Of a stretch of 7,287 nt of DNA, positions 1 through 6,077 are shown piece after piece. The position numbers and the translations under genes are program-made. Position 1 is the first letter of the stretch, and the number at the start of each line of letters is the position of its first letter. The stretch is from Methylococcaceae bacterium. Lineage in GTDB: Bacteria; Pseudomonadota; Gammaproteobacteria; Methylococcales; Methylomonadaceae. Below the pieces are notes generated by a model, which had not been told where the DNA came from, searched no databases, and was given only the letters and a program-made list of their open reading frames with translations. Location of the stretch: contig CANNNN010000126.1 of assembly GCA_947506075.1 (NCBI GenBank), forward strand, positions 1 through 7,287. Direction: 5' to 3'.

Positions 1-62
1 AGCTTGTGGATTGCAAAATCCAGACCAGCTAAGAGGGATAGGACTTGTCACAATACATTAAC

Positions 63-92
63 TTGACAAATATGTGGTTAATAAACTACCTT
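63..92 (+). promoter_or_regulatory. candidate sigma70-type promoter for the small cytochrome c gene
   Basis: A perfect TTGACA -35 box is at 63-68. The best -10 at normal spacing is TACCTT at 87-92 (18-base spacer), which matches TATAAT at only three positions. A start near 99 would give a leader of about 34 bases before the ATG at 133. A short inverted repeat (TTGTCA at 45-50, TGACAA at 64-69) overlaps the -35 box and could be an operator. The strong -35 with weak -10 would suit an activated promoter, but this is inference from sequence alone. Confidence 0.4.
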
Positions 93-112
93 ACAGTTTA
101 AAAGTTTATTAA
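78..112. repeat. perfect 10-bp inverted repeat in the cytochrome c leader (possible operator)
   Basis: TTAATAAACT at 78-87 is the exact reverse complement of AGTTTATTAA at 103-112, with a 15-base centre. It spans the proposed -10 box and transcription start. The arms are AT-rich, so an RNA hairpin would be weak and a dimeric-protein binding site is the more natural reading. No known regulator consensus is recognised. Confidence 0.45.
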
Positions 113-132
113 TTTAGCCCTGAGATACCGCC

Positions 133-480
133 ATGAAACACATGAATTCATTGAATCAGACCTTTTCCGTTATCGTTCTTGGCATATGTTGTTTTTCTGC
201 AAATGCTGAAGCCGTTGATGCCGATGCGGCTAAGGCCTTTGCCAAGCAAAACAATTGTTTCAGATGTCATGGTGTCGATAAGGATAAAGACGGCCCTGCC
301 TTTACCAAGATTGCCGCAAAATTCAAGGCCGATCCAAAAGCTGAAGAAAAATTACTTCATCATTTGAGTTCCGGCGAAACAGCCAAATTCCCCGATGGTC
401 ATGAAGAAGCCCACATGATCTTGAAAGCCGATGACCCGAAAGAAACCAAAAATCTGGTGGACTGGATTCTGTCTCTTTAA
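133..480 (+). CDS. small periplasmic monohaem cytochrome c
   Basis: This is a 115-residue secreted cytochrome c that probably acts as a soluble periplasmic electron carrier. The N-terminus is a Sec signal peptide with hydrophobic core SVIVLGICCF and likely cleavage after ANA (residue 25) or AEA (27), leaving about 90 residues. One haem site, CFRCH, lies at residues 42-46 and is followed by a GPAF segment (residues 54-57) typical of class I cytochromes. The C-terminal helix ends NLVDWILSL, as in small c551/c552-like proteins. The second axial ligand is unclear: Met95 is available, but His94 is adjacent and the usual MP-type loop is absent. The ribosome site is weak (TGAGAT at 121-126). A Met at residue 4 is an alternative start that keeps the signal peptide. 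The gene is separated from the decahaem operon by a probable terminator, so it is likely its own transcription unit. Haem c attachment is firm; the partner is inferred from context. Confidence 0.9.
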   Translation: MKHMNSLNQTFSVIVLGICCFSANAEAVDADAAKAFAKQNNCFRCHGVDKDKDGPAFTKIAAKFKADPKAEEKLLHHLSSGETAKFPDGHEEAHMILKADDPKETKNLVDWILSL

Positions 481-490
481 GCAGAACATG

Positions 491-518
491 CTGGTGACGG
501 TATAACTGTCGCCACCAG
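491..518 (+). other. small hairpin just after the cytochrome c stop
   Basis: CTGGTG (491-496) pairs with CACCAG (513-518). After one mismatch, 498-499 pair with 510-511. It begins 10 bases after the stop codon but has no T-run, so it is a poor intrinsic terminator and could instead protect the mRNA 3' end. Confidence 0.3.
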
Positions 519-573
519 GATAAATCCCAAGCTATCCCCCTCGTGTAGATCAAACAAGCTTAATAAATAGTTC

Positions 574-620
574 GAACCAGCCTGTGAGTTTTTTAAAACT
601 TCTCAGGCGTGGTTCTTTTG
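574..620 (+). terminator. likely rho-independent terminator after the small cytochrome c gene
   Basis: The left arm 574-588 (GAACCAGCCTGTGAG) pairs with 602-615 (CTCAGGCGTGGTTC), giving about 13 base pairs with two small bulges around a T/A-rich loop. TTTT at 616-619 follows immediately. It lies about 95 bases after the cytochrome c stop and 130 bases before the next start, which separates the two transcription units. The rest of the 481-750 gap shows no gene. It must hold the promoter of the decahaem operon, but no convincing -35/-10 pair is visible. Confidence 0.65.
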
Positions 621-750
621 TGTCGGTGTATCTTAATCCGCTAAAGCCTTGCAGTTTGCTGTGCTAAGTCAGCTGGGTTCTGTGTATTTTTTATGTGTCG
701 CGTTGGTTTAGCGAACAATATCGATTTTAAAACTTCTGGAAGAACGACTA

Positions 751-1710
751 ATGAATATATTAATTAGGATTATCATGCTGTGCGGACTGTTAATCGGGTC
801 TGCTTATGCCGAAAACACACCGGCGCCAGCGGCAAAGTCTGCCCCGGTTGGCAAAGCCTCTGATGCGCTGGACAAAGACTCGGAATGTACCCGTTGTCAC
901 GATGAAAACGAAAAGAAACCGATTCTTGCCATTTATCAAACCCCGCATGGCAACAAAGCCGATTCACGTACGCCATCCTGTCAATCTTGCCACGGCGACA
1001 GCGCAAAACATATAAGCAGCAAGACTAATGCGCCCGATGTGCTGTTTGGAACCAAGAAGGGCGCGTTCCCGATGAGCGAGGTAAAAGACCAGAATAAGTC
1101 CTGTCTGACCTGCCATGAAAAAGATCCAAAACGTACGCATTGGCAGGGTAGCGCCCACCAGGCTGCCGACGTAGCATGTAGTTCGTGTCACGAAACCCAT
1201 GCGGCTCATGACAAGGTTCGCGACAAAAAGACCCAACCCGATGTTTGCTTTACCTGCCATAAAGATCAGCGTGCACAAGTTAAAAAGTTTTCTCATCATC
1301 CGATAGGTGAAGGCAAGGTTGCTTGTTCCGATTGTCATAACCCGCATGGTTCGGCCGGTTCGAAATTGCTGGTTAAAAATACCGTCACAGAAACCTGCTA
1401 TACCTGCCATGCTGAAAAACGCGGGCCTTTCCTGTGGGAACATCAGCCGGTGACCGAAGATTGCACCAATTGCCATACACCGCACGGCTCTAACATCACA
1501 CCGTTGCTGAAGTCTCGTGCGCCATTCTTGTGCCAGGAATGTCATGATGGCTCTCATCAAAGTGGAACTCCTGTTGCCGGAAATGCGGCAGGTACACAAG
1601 GCGGACTAACCACTGTGCCGAGTGAAAATTTCACTGGCAGAGCTTGTATGAATTGTCACAGCCTGGTGCATGGTTCGAATCATCCTGCCGGCGCGCTGTT
1701 ACATCGCTAA
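751..1710 (+). CDS. mtrA: decahaem c-type cytochrome, MtrA/DmsE/PioA family
   Basis: This is a periplasmic decahaem cytochrome that, in characterised relatives, inserts into an MtrB/PioB barrel and conducts electrons across the outer membrane. It has 319 residues, close to the usual family length. A Sec signal peptide ends at SAYA (residue 20). Ten CXXCH sites begin at residues 46, 77, 118, 143, 166, 192, 216, 238, 261 and 299. Fifteen further histidines outside these motifs are enough for bis-histidine ligation of all ten haems. The CHNPHGS and CHTPHGS segments (196 and 242 onward) echo the internal duplication of this family. Cys11 in the signal peptide lacks a lipobox, so this is not a lipoprotein. 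GGAAGA at 738-743 is a good ribosome site seven bases before the ATG. The barrel gene follows after 18 bases, so the two are co-transcribed. The mtrA symbol denotes family; direction of electron flow (reduction as in MtrA, oxidation as in PioA) cannot be read from sequence. Confidence 0.93.
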   Translation: MNILIRIIMLCGLLIGSAYAENTPAPAAKSAPVGKASDALDKDSECTRCHDENEKKPILAIYQTPHGNKADSRTPSCQSCHGDSAKHISSKTNAPDVLFGTKKGAFPMSEVKDQNKSCLTCHEKDPKRTHWQGSAHQAADVACSSCHETHAAHDKVRDKKTQPDVCFTCHKDQRAQVKKFSHHPIGEGKVACSDCHNPHGSAGSKLLVKNTVTETCYTCHAEKRGPFLWEHQPVTEDCTNCHTPHGSNITPLLKSRAPFLCQECHDGSHQSGTPVAGNAAGTQGGLTTVPSENFTGRACMNCHSLVHGSNHPAGALLHR

Positions 1711-1717
1711 ACTAACT

Positions 1718-1723
1718 AGGAGA
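1718..1723 (+). promoter_or_regulatory. ribosome binding site setting the mtrB start
   Basis: AGGAGA is a strong Shine-Dalgarno sequence five bases before the ATG at 1729. It favours this start over the in-frame ATG at 1750 (residue 8), which would also give a usable signal peptide but has no well-spaced ribosome site. Confidence 0.75.
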
Positions 1724-1728
1724 CAATC

Positions 1729-4083
1729 ATGAAAACTCATAATGAAGAAATGAAAGTCAATATCTTGTCTTTAGCTGTGCGCTACGCATTGCTGGCAACC
1801 TTTGCTCTCCCGCTGGGCGCTTATGCTGATGAAGCTGACGCGTTAAAACACCCTGTTAACACGGTAGATTTTGGCGCCTTGTACTCCAGTCAAAGCTCGG
1901 CCAAGTTTGGTGAATATAATGGCCTGAAGGACGAGGGCTTTTATGGTATTGGTGCTTTTGATGTACGTGGTGGAGATGGCTACGATCAGGACAAAAATAG
2001 TGCGTTGCGCTGGAAGCTAAACGGAACAGACTTAGGTACTACCTCGCGTAATCTTGGTGCGTCAATAACTGATCAGGGTAAATGGAAAGTAAACCTGGGC
2101 TATGACGAATTACAGCACAATATTACTGATACCTTTCAAACACCGTTGCAAGGGGATCCAGGAGCGAATAATTTTACTTTGCCGGCAAATTTTGGCTCGG
2201 TTAACGGAGCTGGAGGGCTTCCAGTAAATACAAGAACCTTAACTAATACCCAGCTAAATGCCTTCCATATTGAAAAAGAGCAAACCACCCGCAGAAATTC
2301 TTCGCTGGGCACTTCGTATTCTTTCACTGAGCAATTAAGCGCCCAGATTGATTACAATCACCTCGAACAGTCTGGCGCAAAGCTTATTGGCACCGGAGCA
2401 CAGGGCGGGATAAATTTGCTTGGCGGATCTAGCGGGCGTGCCGAGGGGAATAATATCATCATGAACCCCACCAATTACAGTACGGATAACATCACTGCGG
2501 CTCTGAGCTGGAAAGGCGAAAAGGCCCACCTGACCGGCGGCTACTATGGTTCGATATTTCATGATGACTATAACAGCCTGAGTTGGCAAAATTCCTTGGC
2601 CAGCGCTAATAGCGGTTGTAGAGGTGCAAATTGTTATACAAACGAAACCATGAGCACGGCGCCTAGCAATAGCCTGCATCAGGCGAACCTGACAGGTGGT
2701 TATGACTTTACACCAACCACAAAACTGGCTGGTGGCTTTTCTTACGGCTATAACACGCAAAATGATAATTACGCTCCGACCTCGATACCGCAAGCTAACG
2801 GAACTTCGTATAACATGGCACCAAATGGCTTGCCTGCTTCGTCGCTAAATGGCGCCGTGGAGACCACTCATGGGGATTTGAAACTGACCAATCAGAGCAT
2901 CAAGGATCTTACGCTAACCGCCGGGTTTAAATATAACGAACGCAACAACCATACGGACTCGGATCGCTACAATTACAATCATTTGGGAAATGGTCTTTAC
3001 ACTGGTGTCAATACTCCCTATAGCAACAGAAAGACACAATGGGAGGCTGCGGCAGATTACCGCCTGACCAAGTCACAGAAAGTGCGTTTATCCTATGAGC
3101 GCGAAGACATCAAACGCTGGTGCGATGGTGTGGTGGGCGGCGCGCAATGCGTCGCCAGTCCTACCAGCGACGAGGACAAAGTTGGACTTACCTATCGGTT
3201 GAAAGCGTTTGATGATGTCAATTTTAATGCGGGTTACAGTTTCGCCAAGCGTAACGCTAACTTTGATCATAATTTTCAAGCAAATACTGGAAACTATGCT
3301 TTGCCAGGCGCTGTTCTGCATGGTGGCCTTAACGCTGGCGATTATCTGGGATATGTTGCTTACCCCTATGCGACCCGTGCTCAGAATTTGGTGAAATCCG
3401 GCGTCAATTGGCAGCTTACACGACAAGTTGATTTGGGCGTGAACGGCAATTATAAGTATGACGATTACAACGCTACGCTGGGTGTACAGAATGGGCATTC
3501 GGCGGGTGTTAATGTCGACGTGGCTTATAACTACGAAGAAAATAGCAGCGTTTCCGCGTATTGGAGCTGGCAGAATGGGCAAAGAAATCTTCGTAGTGGT
3601 ACCACCGGCAATGGCACTGCAGCATTCACACCTACTCAAACAGTGGCACCTAGAAATATCTGGACCAATCGGCTTGAGGATAACAGTAATACCGTCGGCC
3701 TTTTAACCAAGAATGGTGGCTTGCTGGGCGGGAAACTGGAAGTTATTGGTGATTTTTCTTATGCACTAGATTCATCAGCCTATTCAACGCAGATTCCTTA
3801 TGGCACTGCGACCGCTTGTGGAAGTTCTGCCTCACTTACTTGCGGTTCTTTGTCCCCTATCAAGAACGAACTAATCAGTCTAAAACTCACCGGTAATTAT
3901 AAGGTCCATAAAAATGGCAAGCTGGCTTTGGCTTACATTTACCAAAAATTAAATAGCAACGACTATTTTTATAACGGACAGCAGTTTGGTGGTTACACGC
4001 CAAACCGCGTTATGCCGACAGGTCTTCGGGAGCAGGATTACACGGTTAACGTAGTCGCGCTGTCTTATAGTTTGGCATTCTAA
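1729..4083 (+). CDS. mtrB: MtrB/PioB-family outer-membrane beta-barrel (decahaem cytochrome sheath)
   Basis: This 784-residue porin-like protein is expected to form the outer-membrane barrel that encloses the decahaem cytochrome encoded just upstream. A signal peptide runs to AYA (residues 31-33). The mature N-terminus (about 45-82) has the family-type segment VDFGALYSSQSSAKFGEYNG followed by GFYGIGAFDVRGG. The rest alternates short amphipathic beta-strands (for example LTGGYDF, LAGGFSYGYN, VNFNAGYSFA) with Asn/Gly/Ser-rich loops. It ends in SYSLAF, with the C-terminal Phe expected of a BAM-assembled barrel. Length is similar to or slightly above known MtrB/PioB proteins. The CXXC near the mature N-terminus of Shewanella MtrB is absent. 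The six cysteines are instead three close pairs at 297/302, 465/474 and 697/705. It follows the decahaem gene by 18 bases and a hairpin overlaps its stop. Family is confident from N-terminus, C-terminus and partner; strand number is not determined. Confidence 0.92.
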   Translation: MKTHNEEMKVNILSLAVRYALLATFALPLGAYADEADALKHPVNTVDFGALYSSQSSAKFGEYNGLKDEGFYGIGAFDVRGGDGYDQDKNSALRWKLNGTDLGTTSRNLGASITDQGKWKVNLGYDELQHNITDTFQTPLQGDPGANNFTLPANFGSVNGAGGLPVNTRTLTNTQLNAFHIEKEQTTRRNSSLGTSYSFTEQLSAQIDYNHLEQSGAKLIGTGAQGGINLLGGSSGRAEGNNIIMNPTNYSTDNITAALSWKGEKAHLTGGYYGSIFHDDYNSLSWQNSLASANSGCRGANCYTNETMSTAPSNSLHQANLTGGYDFTPTTKLAGGFSYGYNTQNDNYAPTSIPQANGTSYNMAPNGLPASSLNGAVETTHGDLKLTNQSIKDLTLTAGFKYNERNNHTDSDRYNYNHLGNGLYTGVNTPYSNRKTQWEAAADYRLTKSQKVRLSYEREDIKRWCDGVVGGAQCVASPTSDEDKVGLTYRLKAFDDVNFNAGYSFAKRNANFDHNFQANTGNYALPGAVLHGGLNAGDYLGYVAYPYATRAQNLVKSGVNWQLTRQVDLGVNGNYKYDDYNATLGVQNGHSAGVNVDVAYNYEENSSVSAYWSWQNGQRNLRSGTTGNGTAAFTPTQTVAPRNIWTNRLEDNSNTVGLLTKNGGLLGGKLEVIGDFSYALDSSAYSTQIPYGTATACGSSASLTCGSLSPIKNELISLKLTGNYKVHKNGKLALAYIYQKLNSNDYFYNGQQFGGYTPNRVMPTGLREQDYTVNVVALSYSLAF

Positions 4084-4099
4084 GCAAATCTTTGCTTAG
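4080..4099 (+). terminator. perfect hairpin overlapping the mtrB stop codon
   Basis: CTAAGCAAA at 4080-4088 is the exact reverse complement of TTTGCTTAG at 4091-4099, with two bases between, and it includes the TAA stop. No T-run follows, so it may be a weak or rho-assisted terminator, or an mRNA 3'-end stabiliser. Confidence 0.4.
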
Positions 4100-4132
4100 T
4101 GTGGATTGATGCTGTACCAACCCAATGTCTTA

Positions 4133-4345
4133 CCTGATTAGCAAGCTGATTCAGGCGGTAAAAAAAAGATCGTCATCTCGGCAGGGAGTGCCGTGATCCA
4201 AAAGCCAGGGATGGCGACAATGATCTTGTAAGCCATTTTTTGTCAGATGAAGCCGCTTTTAATCTGATTTCACATCCCTGTGACCTGGATTCCGGCAATC
4301 CCTGCCGGAATGACGATGCTAGCTGAAGCACCTTGCTAATCAGGC
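4133..4345. mobile_element. MITE-like palindromic element with terminal inverted repeats and 7-bp flanking direct repeats
   Basis: This non-coding stretch fills most of the gap between mtrB and the next gene. The ends, 4133-4154 and 4323-4344, are inverted copies matching at 20 of 22 positions, the outer 13 perfectly. TGTCTTA abuts the left end (4126-4132) and recurs at 4346-4352, one base past the right arm, as expected of a target-site duplication. No ORF or transposase is inside. The size and structure suit a non-autonomous miniature element, though a hairpin-type dispersed repeat not moved by a transposase is possible. Transposase family is not assigned. Confidence 0.5.
4169..4317. repeat. 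inner long imperfect palindrome (dispersed GTCATTCCGGC-type repeat)
   Basis: The arms 4169-4213 and 4273-4317 are each 45 bases and match in inverted orientation at 35 positions, with perfect blocks at both ends (ATCGTCA outside, CAGGGATG inside). The right arm contains ATTCCGGCAATCCCTGCCGG, itself a small palindrome. It resembles intergenic repeats around GTCATTCCGGC seen in many proteobacterial genomes; that resemblance is from memory. Read as RNA it would fold into a long hairpin able to limit transcription from mtrB into the next gene. Confidence 0.6.
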
Positions 4346-4379
4346 TGTCTTATTTCTACAACTTTTTAGGATTATATAA

Positions 4380-5105
4380 ATGATCGAACCTAGGGATGAT
4401 TTAATGTTGGGCAAGCTGTCCTTGACCTACCGGGTGCTGTTTACCGGCTTTTTATTGGTGGTCGGTTTGGGCTTGTGCATGGCTGGCGCTCAGATCATGC
4501 TGACTCATGGCATGGCCGATGGCAAAGCCGGTTTGTCGATGAATGACATTGTTTACAGTTATTACGGTAACCGTTCCGGTTCCAAGATGGAAGCGGCTCT
4601 GACCGGTGCAATGAAATCGAAAGCACCGGGCGACGTTAATTTTACGCTGATCAAGTGGGTGCGTGATGATGCGCCGGTTACCGAATGGGAGAAAGTAGGG
4701 CCTTTACTGGAAAAACACTGTTCTTCCTGTCACGATGCCGAATCCGGTTTGCCGGAAGTGGCAAAGCTGGACGTGGCAAAAAGTCTGGCTGAAATCGATC
4801 ATGGCGCGAGCATTGCGTCGTTGACTCGCGTATCCCATATCCATTTGTTCGGTATCAGTTTTATTTTCCTGTTTGTCGGCTGGATCTTCGGCATGGCTGA
4901 GTTTGATCAACGCTGGAAACTGATTTTAATCTCCACGCCGTTTGCGTTTCTGGTTCTGGATGTCGCGTCCTGGTGGCTGACCAAATTCTGGCCCGGCTGC
5001 GCCTGGATTACCATGGTTGGCGGGATGGGCTATAGTGTAGCGGCGATGGCGATGTTTGCGGTATCGTTTGCGCAAATGTGGCTGCCACGCTGGACCAAGA
5101 AATAA
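4380..5105 (+). CDS. inner-membrane monohaem c-type cytochrome, function unknown
   Basis: This 241-residue protein is not assigned to a named family. It has a first hydrophobic segment at about 18-40, then a roughly 110-residue segment predicted periplasmic with one haem c site (CSSCH, 114-118, in a KHCSSCHDAESGLP context). Three more hydrophobic segments lie at about 154-172, 180-200 and 209-234. The positive C-terminus (RWTKK) and N-terminal Lys/Arg fit both ends in the cytoplasm. His153 and His155 at the start of the second segment are candidate ligands for an extra haem or a quinone-site contact. AGGA at 4368-4371 lies eight bases before the ATG; residue 9 is an alternative start. It could pass electrons between the membrane and the periplasmic cytochromes, but that is inference from haem site, topology and position after mtrAB. 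The palindromic element between may uncouple their expression. Confidence 0.8.
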   Translation: MIEPRDDLMLGKLSLTYRVLFTGFLLVVGLGLCMAGAQIMLTHGMADGKAGLSMNDIVYSYYGNRSGSKMEAALTGAMKSKAPGDVNFTLIKWVRDDAPVTEWEKVGPLLEKHCSSCHDAESGLPEVAKLDVAKSLAEIDHGASIASLTRVSHIHLFGISFIFLFVGWIFGMAEFDQRWKLILISTPFAFLVLDVASWWLTKFWPGCAWITMVGGMGYSVAAMAMFAVSFAQMWLPRWTKK

Positions 5106-5158
5106 AACCTCGCTCGATCTCCAACTGGATCTTCGCTTATTTTAATTCTCCTCACCCT

Positions 5159-5180
5159 ACCCTCTCCAGCAGGAGAGGGT
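5159..5180 (+). terminator. perfect hairpin between the membrane cytochrome and methyltransferase genes
   Basis: ACCCTCTCC (5159-5167) pairs exactly with GGAGAGGGT (5172-5180) around AGCA, and GATTTTCT follows, a modest T-rich tail. It lies 53 bases after the membrane cytochrome stop, so it is a likely terminator. The CTCACCCT...GAGAGGGTGA motif also resembles a common intergenic repeat. A GTG in the right arm (5179) opens the downstream frame but is unlikely to be a start. Confidence 0.5.
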
Positions 5181-5229
5181 GATTTTCTCTGGAACGAGTA
5201 AAATCAATTTACAACGGAAACAAATAGCT

Positions 5230-5985
5230 ATGGCTTTACCACCACTAACCAAACGTGAACAGGTTCGAGAATCAGCTTTTAGCCTGGTTTGGTCTGAACA
5301 ACTGAATGATGCTTTTAAGAATATTGCCCCTTATTACGATCGTGGCAATCAGGTTGCCAGTCTGGGCTGCTGGAACTGGTTTTTACGTACCTTTATGTCT
5401 ATGATCGAGTTGCAGCCTAACCAGAAGGTGCTCGATGTCTGTGCGGGCACCAATGCGATCGGCATCGCTTTGCTTAAACGCGAACCTACGCTGGAAATTA
5501 ATGCGATAGATCGCAGCACCGACATGCAGGAAGTGGGTCGGCAGCGTGCCGAGGCTTTGGGCTTTCACATCAATAGCGTGATTGCCGATGTCCACACCCT
5601 GCCTTTCCCCGACAATCACTTTGATGTGGTCACCTTGCAGTTTGCTTCGCGGCATTTAAAAATTGCCCATATGTTTGGCGAAATCAACCGCGTGCTTAAA
5701 CCGGGCGGACATTTTTATCATTGCGATATGTTAAGACCCAGCAACCGAGTGGTTGAAAAAGTGTATTATGCCTATCTGCGTCTGTGCCTGAGCGGTACCG
5801 GCTTGCTGTTTCGGAGCAGTCCTGCCGCATACAATCTTATCCAGTATTTTATTAATGCGCTGGAAATTTTTTATTCGACCGAAGAACTGACCATCCTGCT
5901 TGAAGAGCAGGGCTATTGTGATATCAAGGCTAAAGCCATCTTTTCAGGTATGCTGGGTTGTCACCGGGCTTGTAAACCGGCTTAA
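5230..5985 (+). CDS. class I SAM-dependent methyltransferase, UbiE/Coq5-like
   Basis: The predicted cytoplasmic methyltransferase has 251 residues and a Rossmann-type fold. Motif I is VLDVCAGTNAIG (67-78), with Cys71 where the first glycine of D/E-x-G-x-G usually sits. The acidic end of strand 2 is INAIDRS (90-96). Motif II region is IADVHTLPFPDNHFDVVTLQ (118-137), and the post-motif segment is EINRVLKPGGHFYHCDML (151-168). The ending FSGMLGCHRACKP resembles the C-terminus of UbiE, and length matches UbiE (about 250). The ATG at 5230 is chosen because GGAAA at 5216-5220 lies nine bases upstream; the in-frame GTG at 5179 sits inside a hairpin and adds a non-conserved 17-residue tail. Quinone methylation is plausible from similarity, but a divergent UbiE paralogue acting on another substrate is equally possible, so no symbol is given. 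Confidence 0.85.
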   Translation: MALPPLTKREQVRESAFSLVWSEQLNDAFKNIAPYYDRGNQVASLGCWNWFLRTFMSMIELQPNQKVLDVCAGTNAIGIALLKREPTLEINAIDRSTDMQEVGRQRAEALGFHINSVIADVHTLPFPDNHFDVVTLQFASRHLKIAHMFGEINRVLKPGGHFYHCDMLRPSNRVVEKVYYAYLRLCLSGTGLLFRSSPAAYNLIQYFINALEIFYSTEELTILLEEQGYCDIKAKAIFSGMLGCHRACKPA

Positions 5986-5990
5986 CAGCG

Positions 5991-6012
5991 TAGGGCGTGC
6001 CGTGCGCGCCTT
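5991..6012 (+). terminator. GC-rich hairpin after the methyltransferase
   Basis: GGCGTGC (5994-6000) pairs with GCGCGCC (6004-6010) with one G-U wobble and a three-base loop; 5992-5993 with 6011-6012 can extend it. It starts eight bases after the stop codon and is followed by TTGTCT, a weak T-rich tail. Confidence 0.45.
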
Positions 6013-6028
6013 GTCTAAAACCTCAGGC

Positions 6029-6053
6029 GTGACGGTGTTTCTAACCCCGTCAC
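6029..6053 (+). terminator. second hairpin in the methyltransferase-topB gap
   Basis: GTGACGG (6029-6035) pairs exactly with CCGTCAC (6047-6053) around an 11-base loop. TGACGTTTTG follows, so any T-run is displaced by five bases. It may act as a terminator. Confidence 0.35.
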
Positions 6054-6077
6054 TGACGTTTTGTAGTGTCAAATGTT

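Noticed and set aside
1..62. End of an upstream gene at the left edge
   Set aside because: Short open stretches exist, but 60 bases are too few to show a domain or coding bias, so no call is made.
751..810. Possible lipoprotein signal at Cys11 of the decahaem protein (also Cys19-Cys20 of the small cytochrome)
   Set aside because: Neither has a lipobox: the residues before Cys are M-L and G-I, and the normal signal peptidase I sites SAYA and ANA follow.
964..1599. Long open frame of 211 codons on the - strand
   Set aside because: It lies entirely antisense to the decahaem cytochrome, whose ten CXXCH motifs prove the + strand. The - strand product is rich in Met/Arg/Thr from reversed haem motifs and has no recognisable domain.
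3088..3639. Open frame of 183 codons on the - strand, and shorter ones within 2136-2793
   Set aside because: They are antisense to the MtrB-type barrel, which has a clear signal peptide, family N-terminus and terminal Phe. No ribosome site or domain supports the reverse frames.
4084..4379. CRISPR array or small RNA gene in the mtrB-membrane cytochrome gap
   Set aside because: The repeats are inverted rather than spaced direct units, so this is not CRISPR. The only structure is the palindromic element and no promoter for a separate RNA is evident.
5179..5229. Extended GTG start for the methyltransferase
   Set aside because: The GTG is inside a perfect hairpin and the added 17 residues look like translated leader. 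The ATG at 5230 has a spaced GGAAA and a more typical N-terminus.
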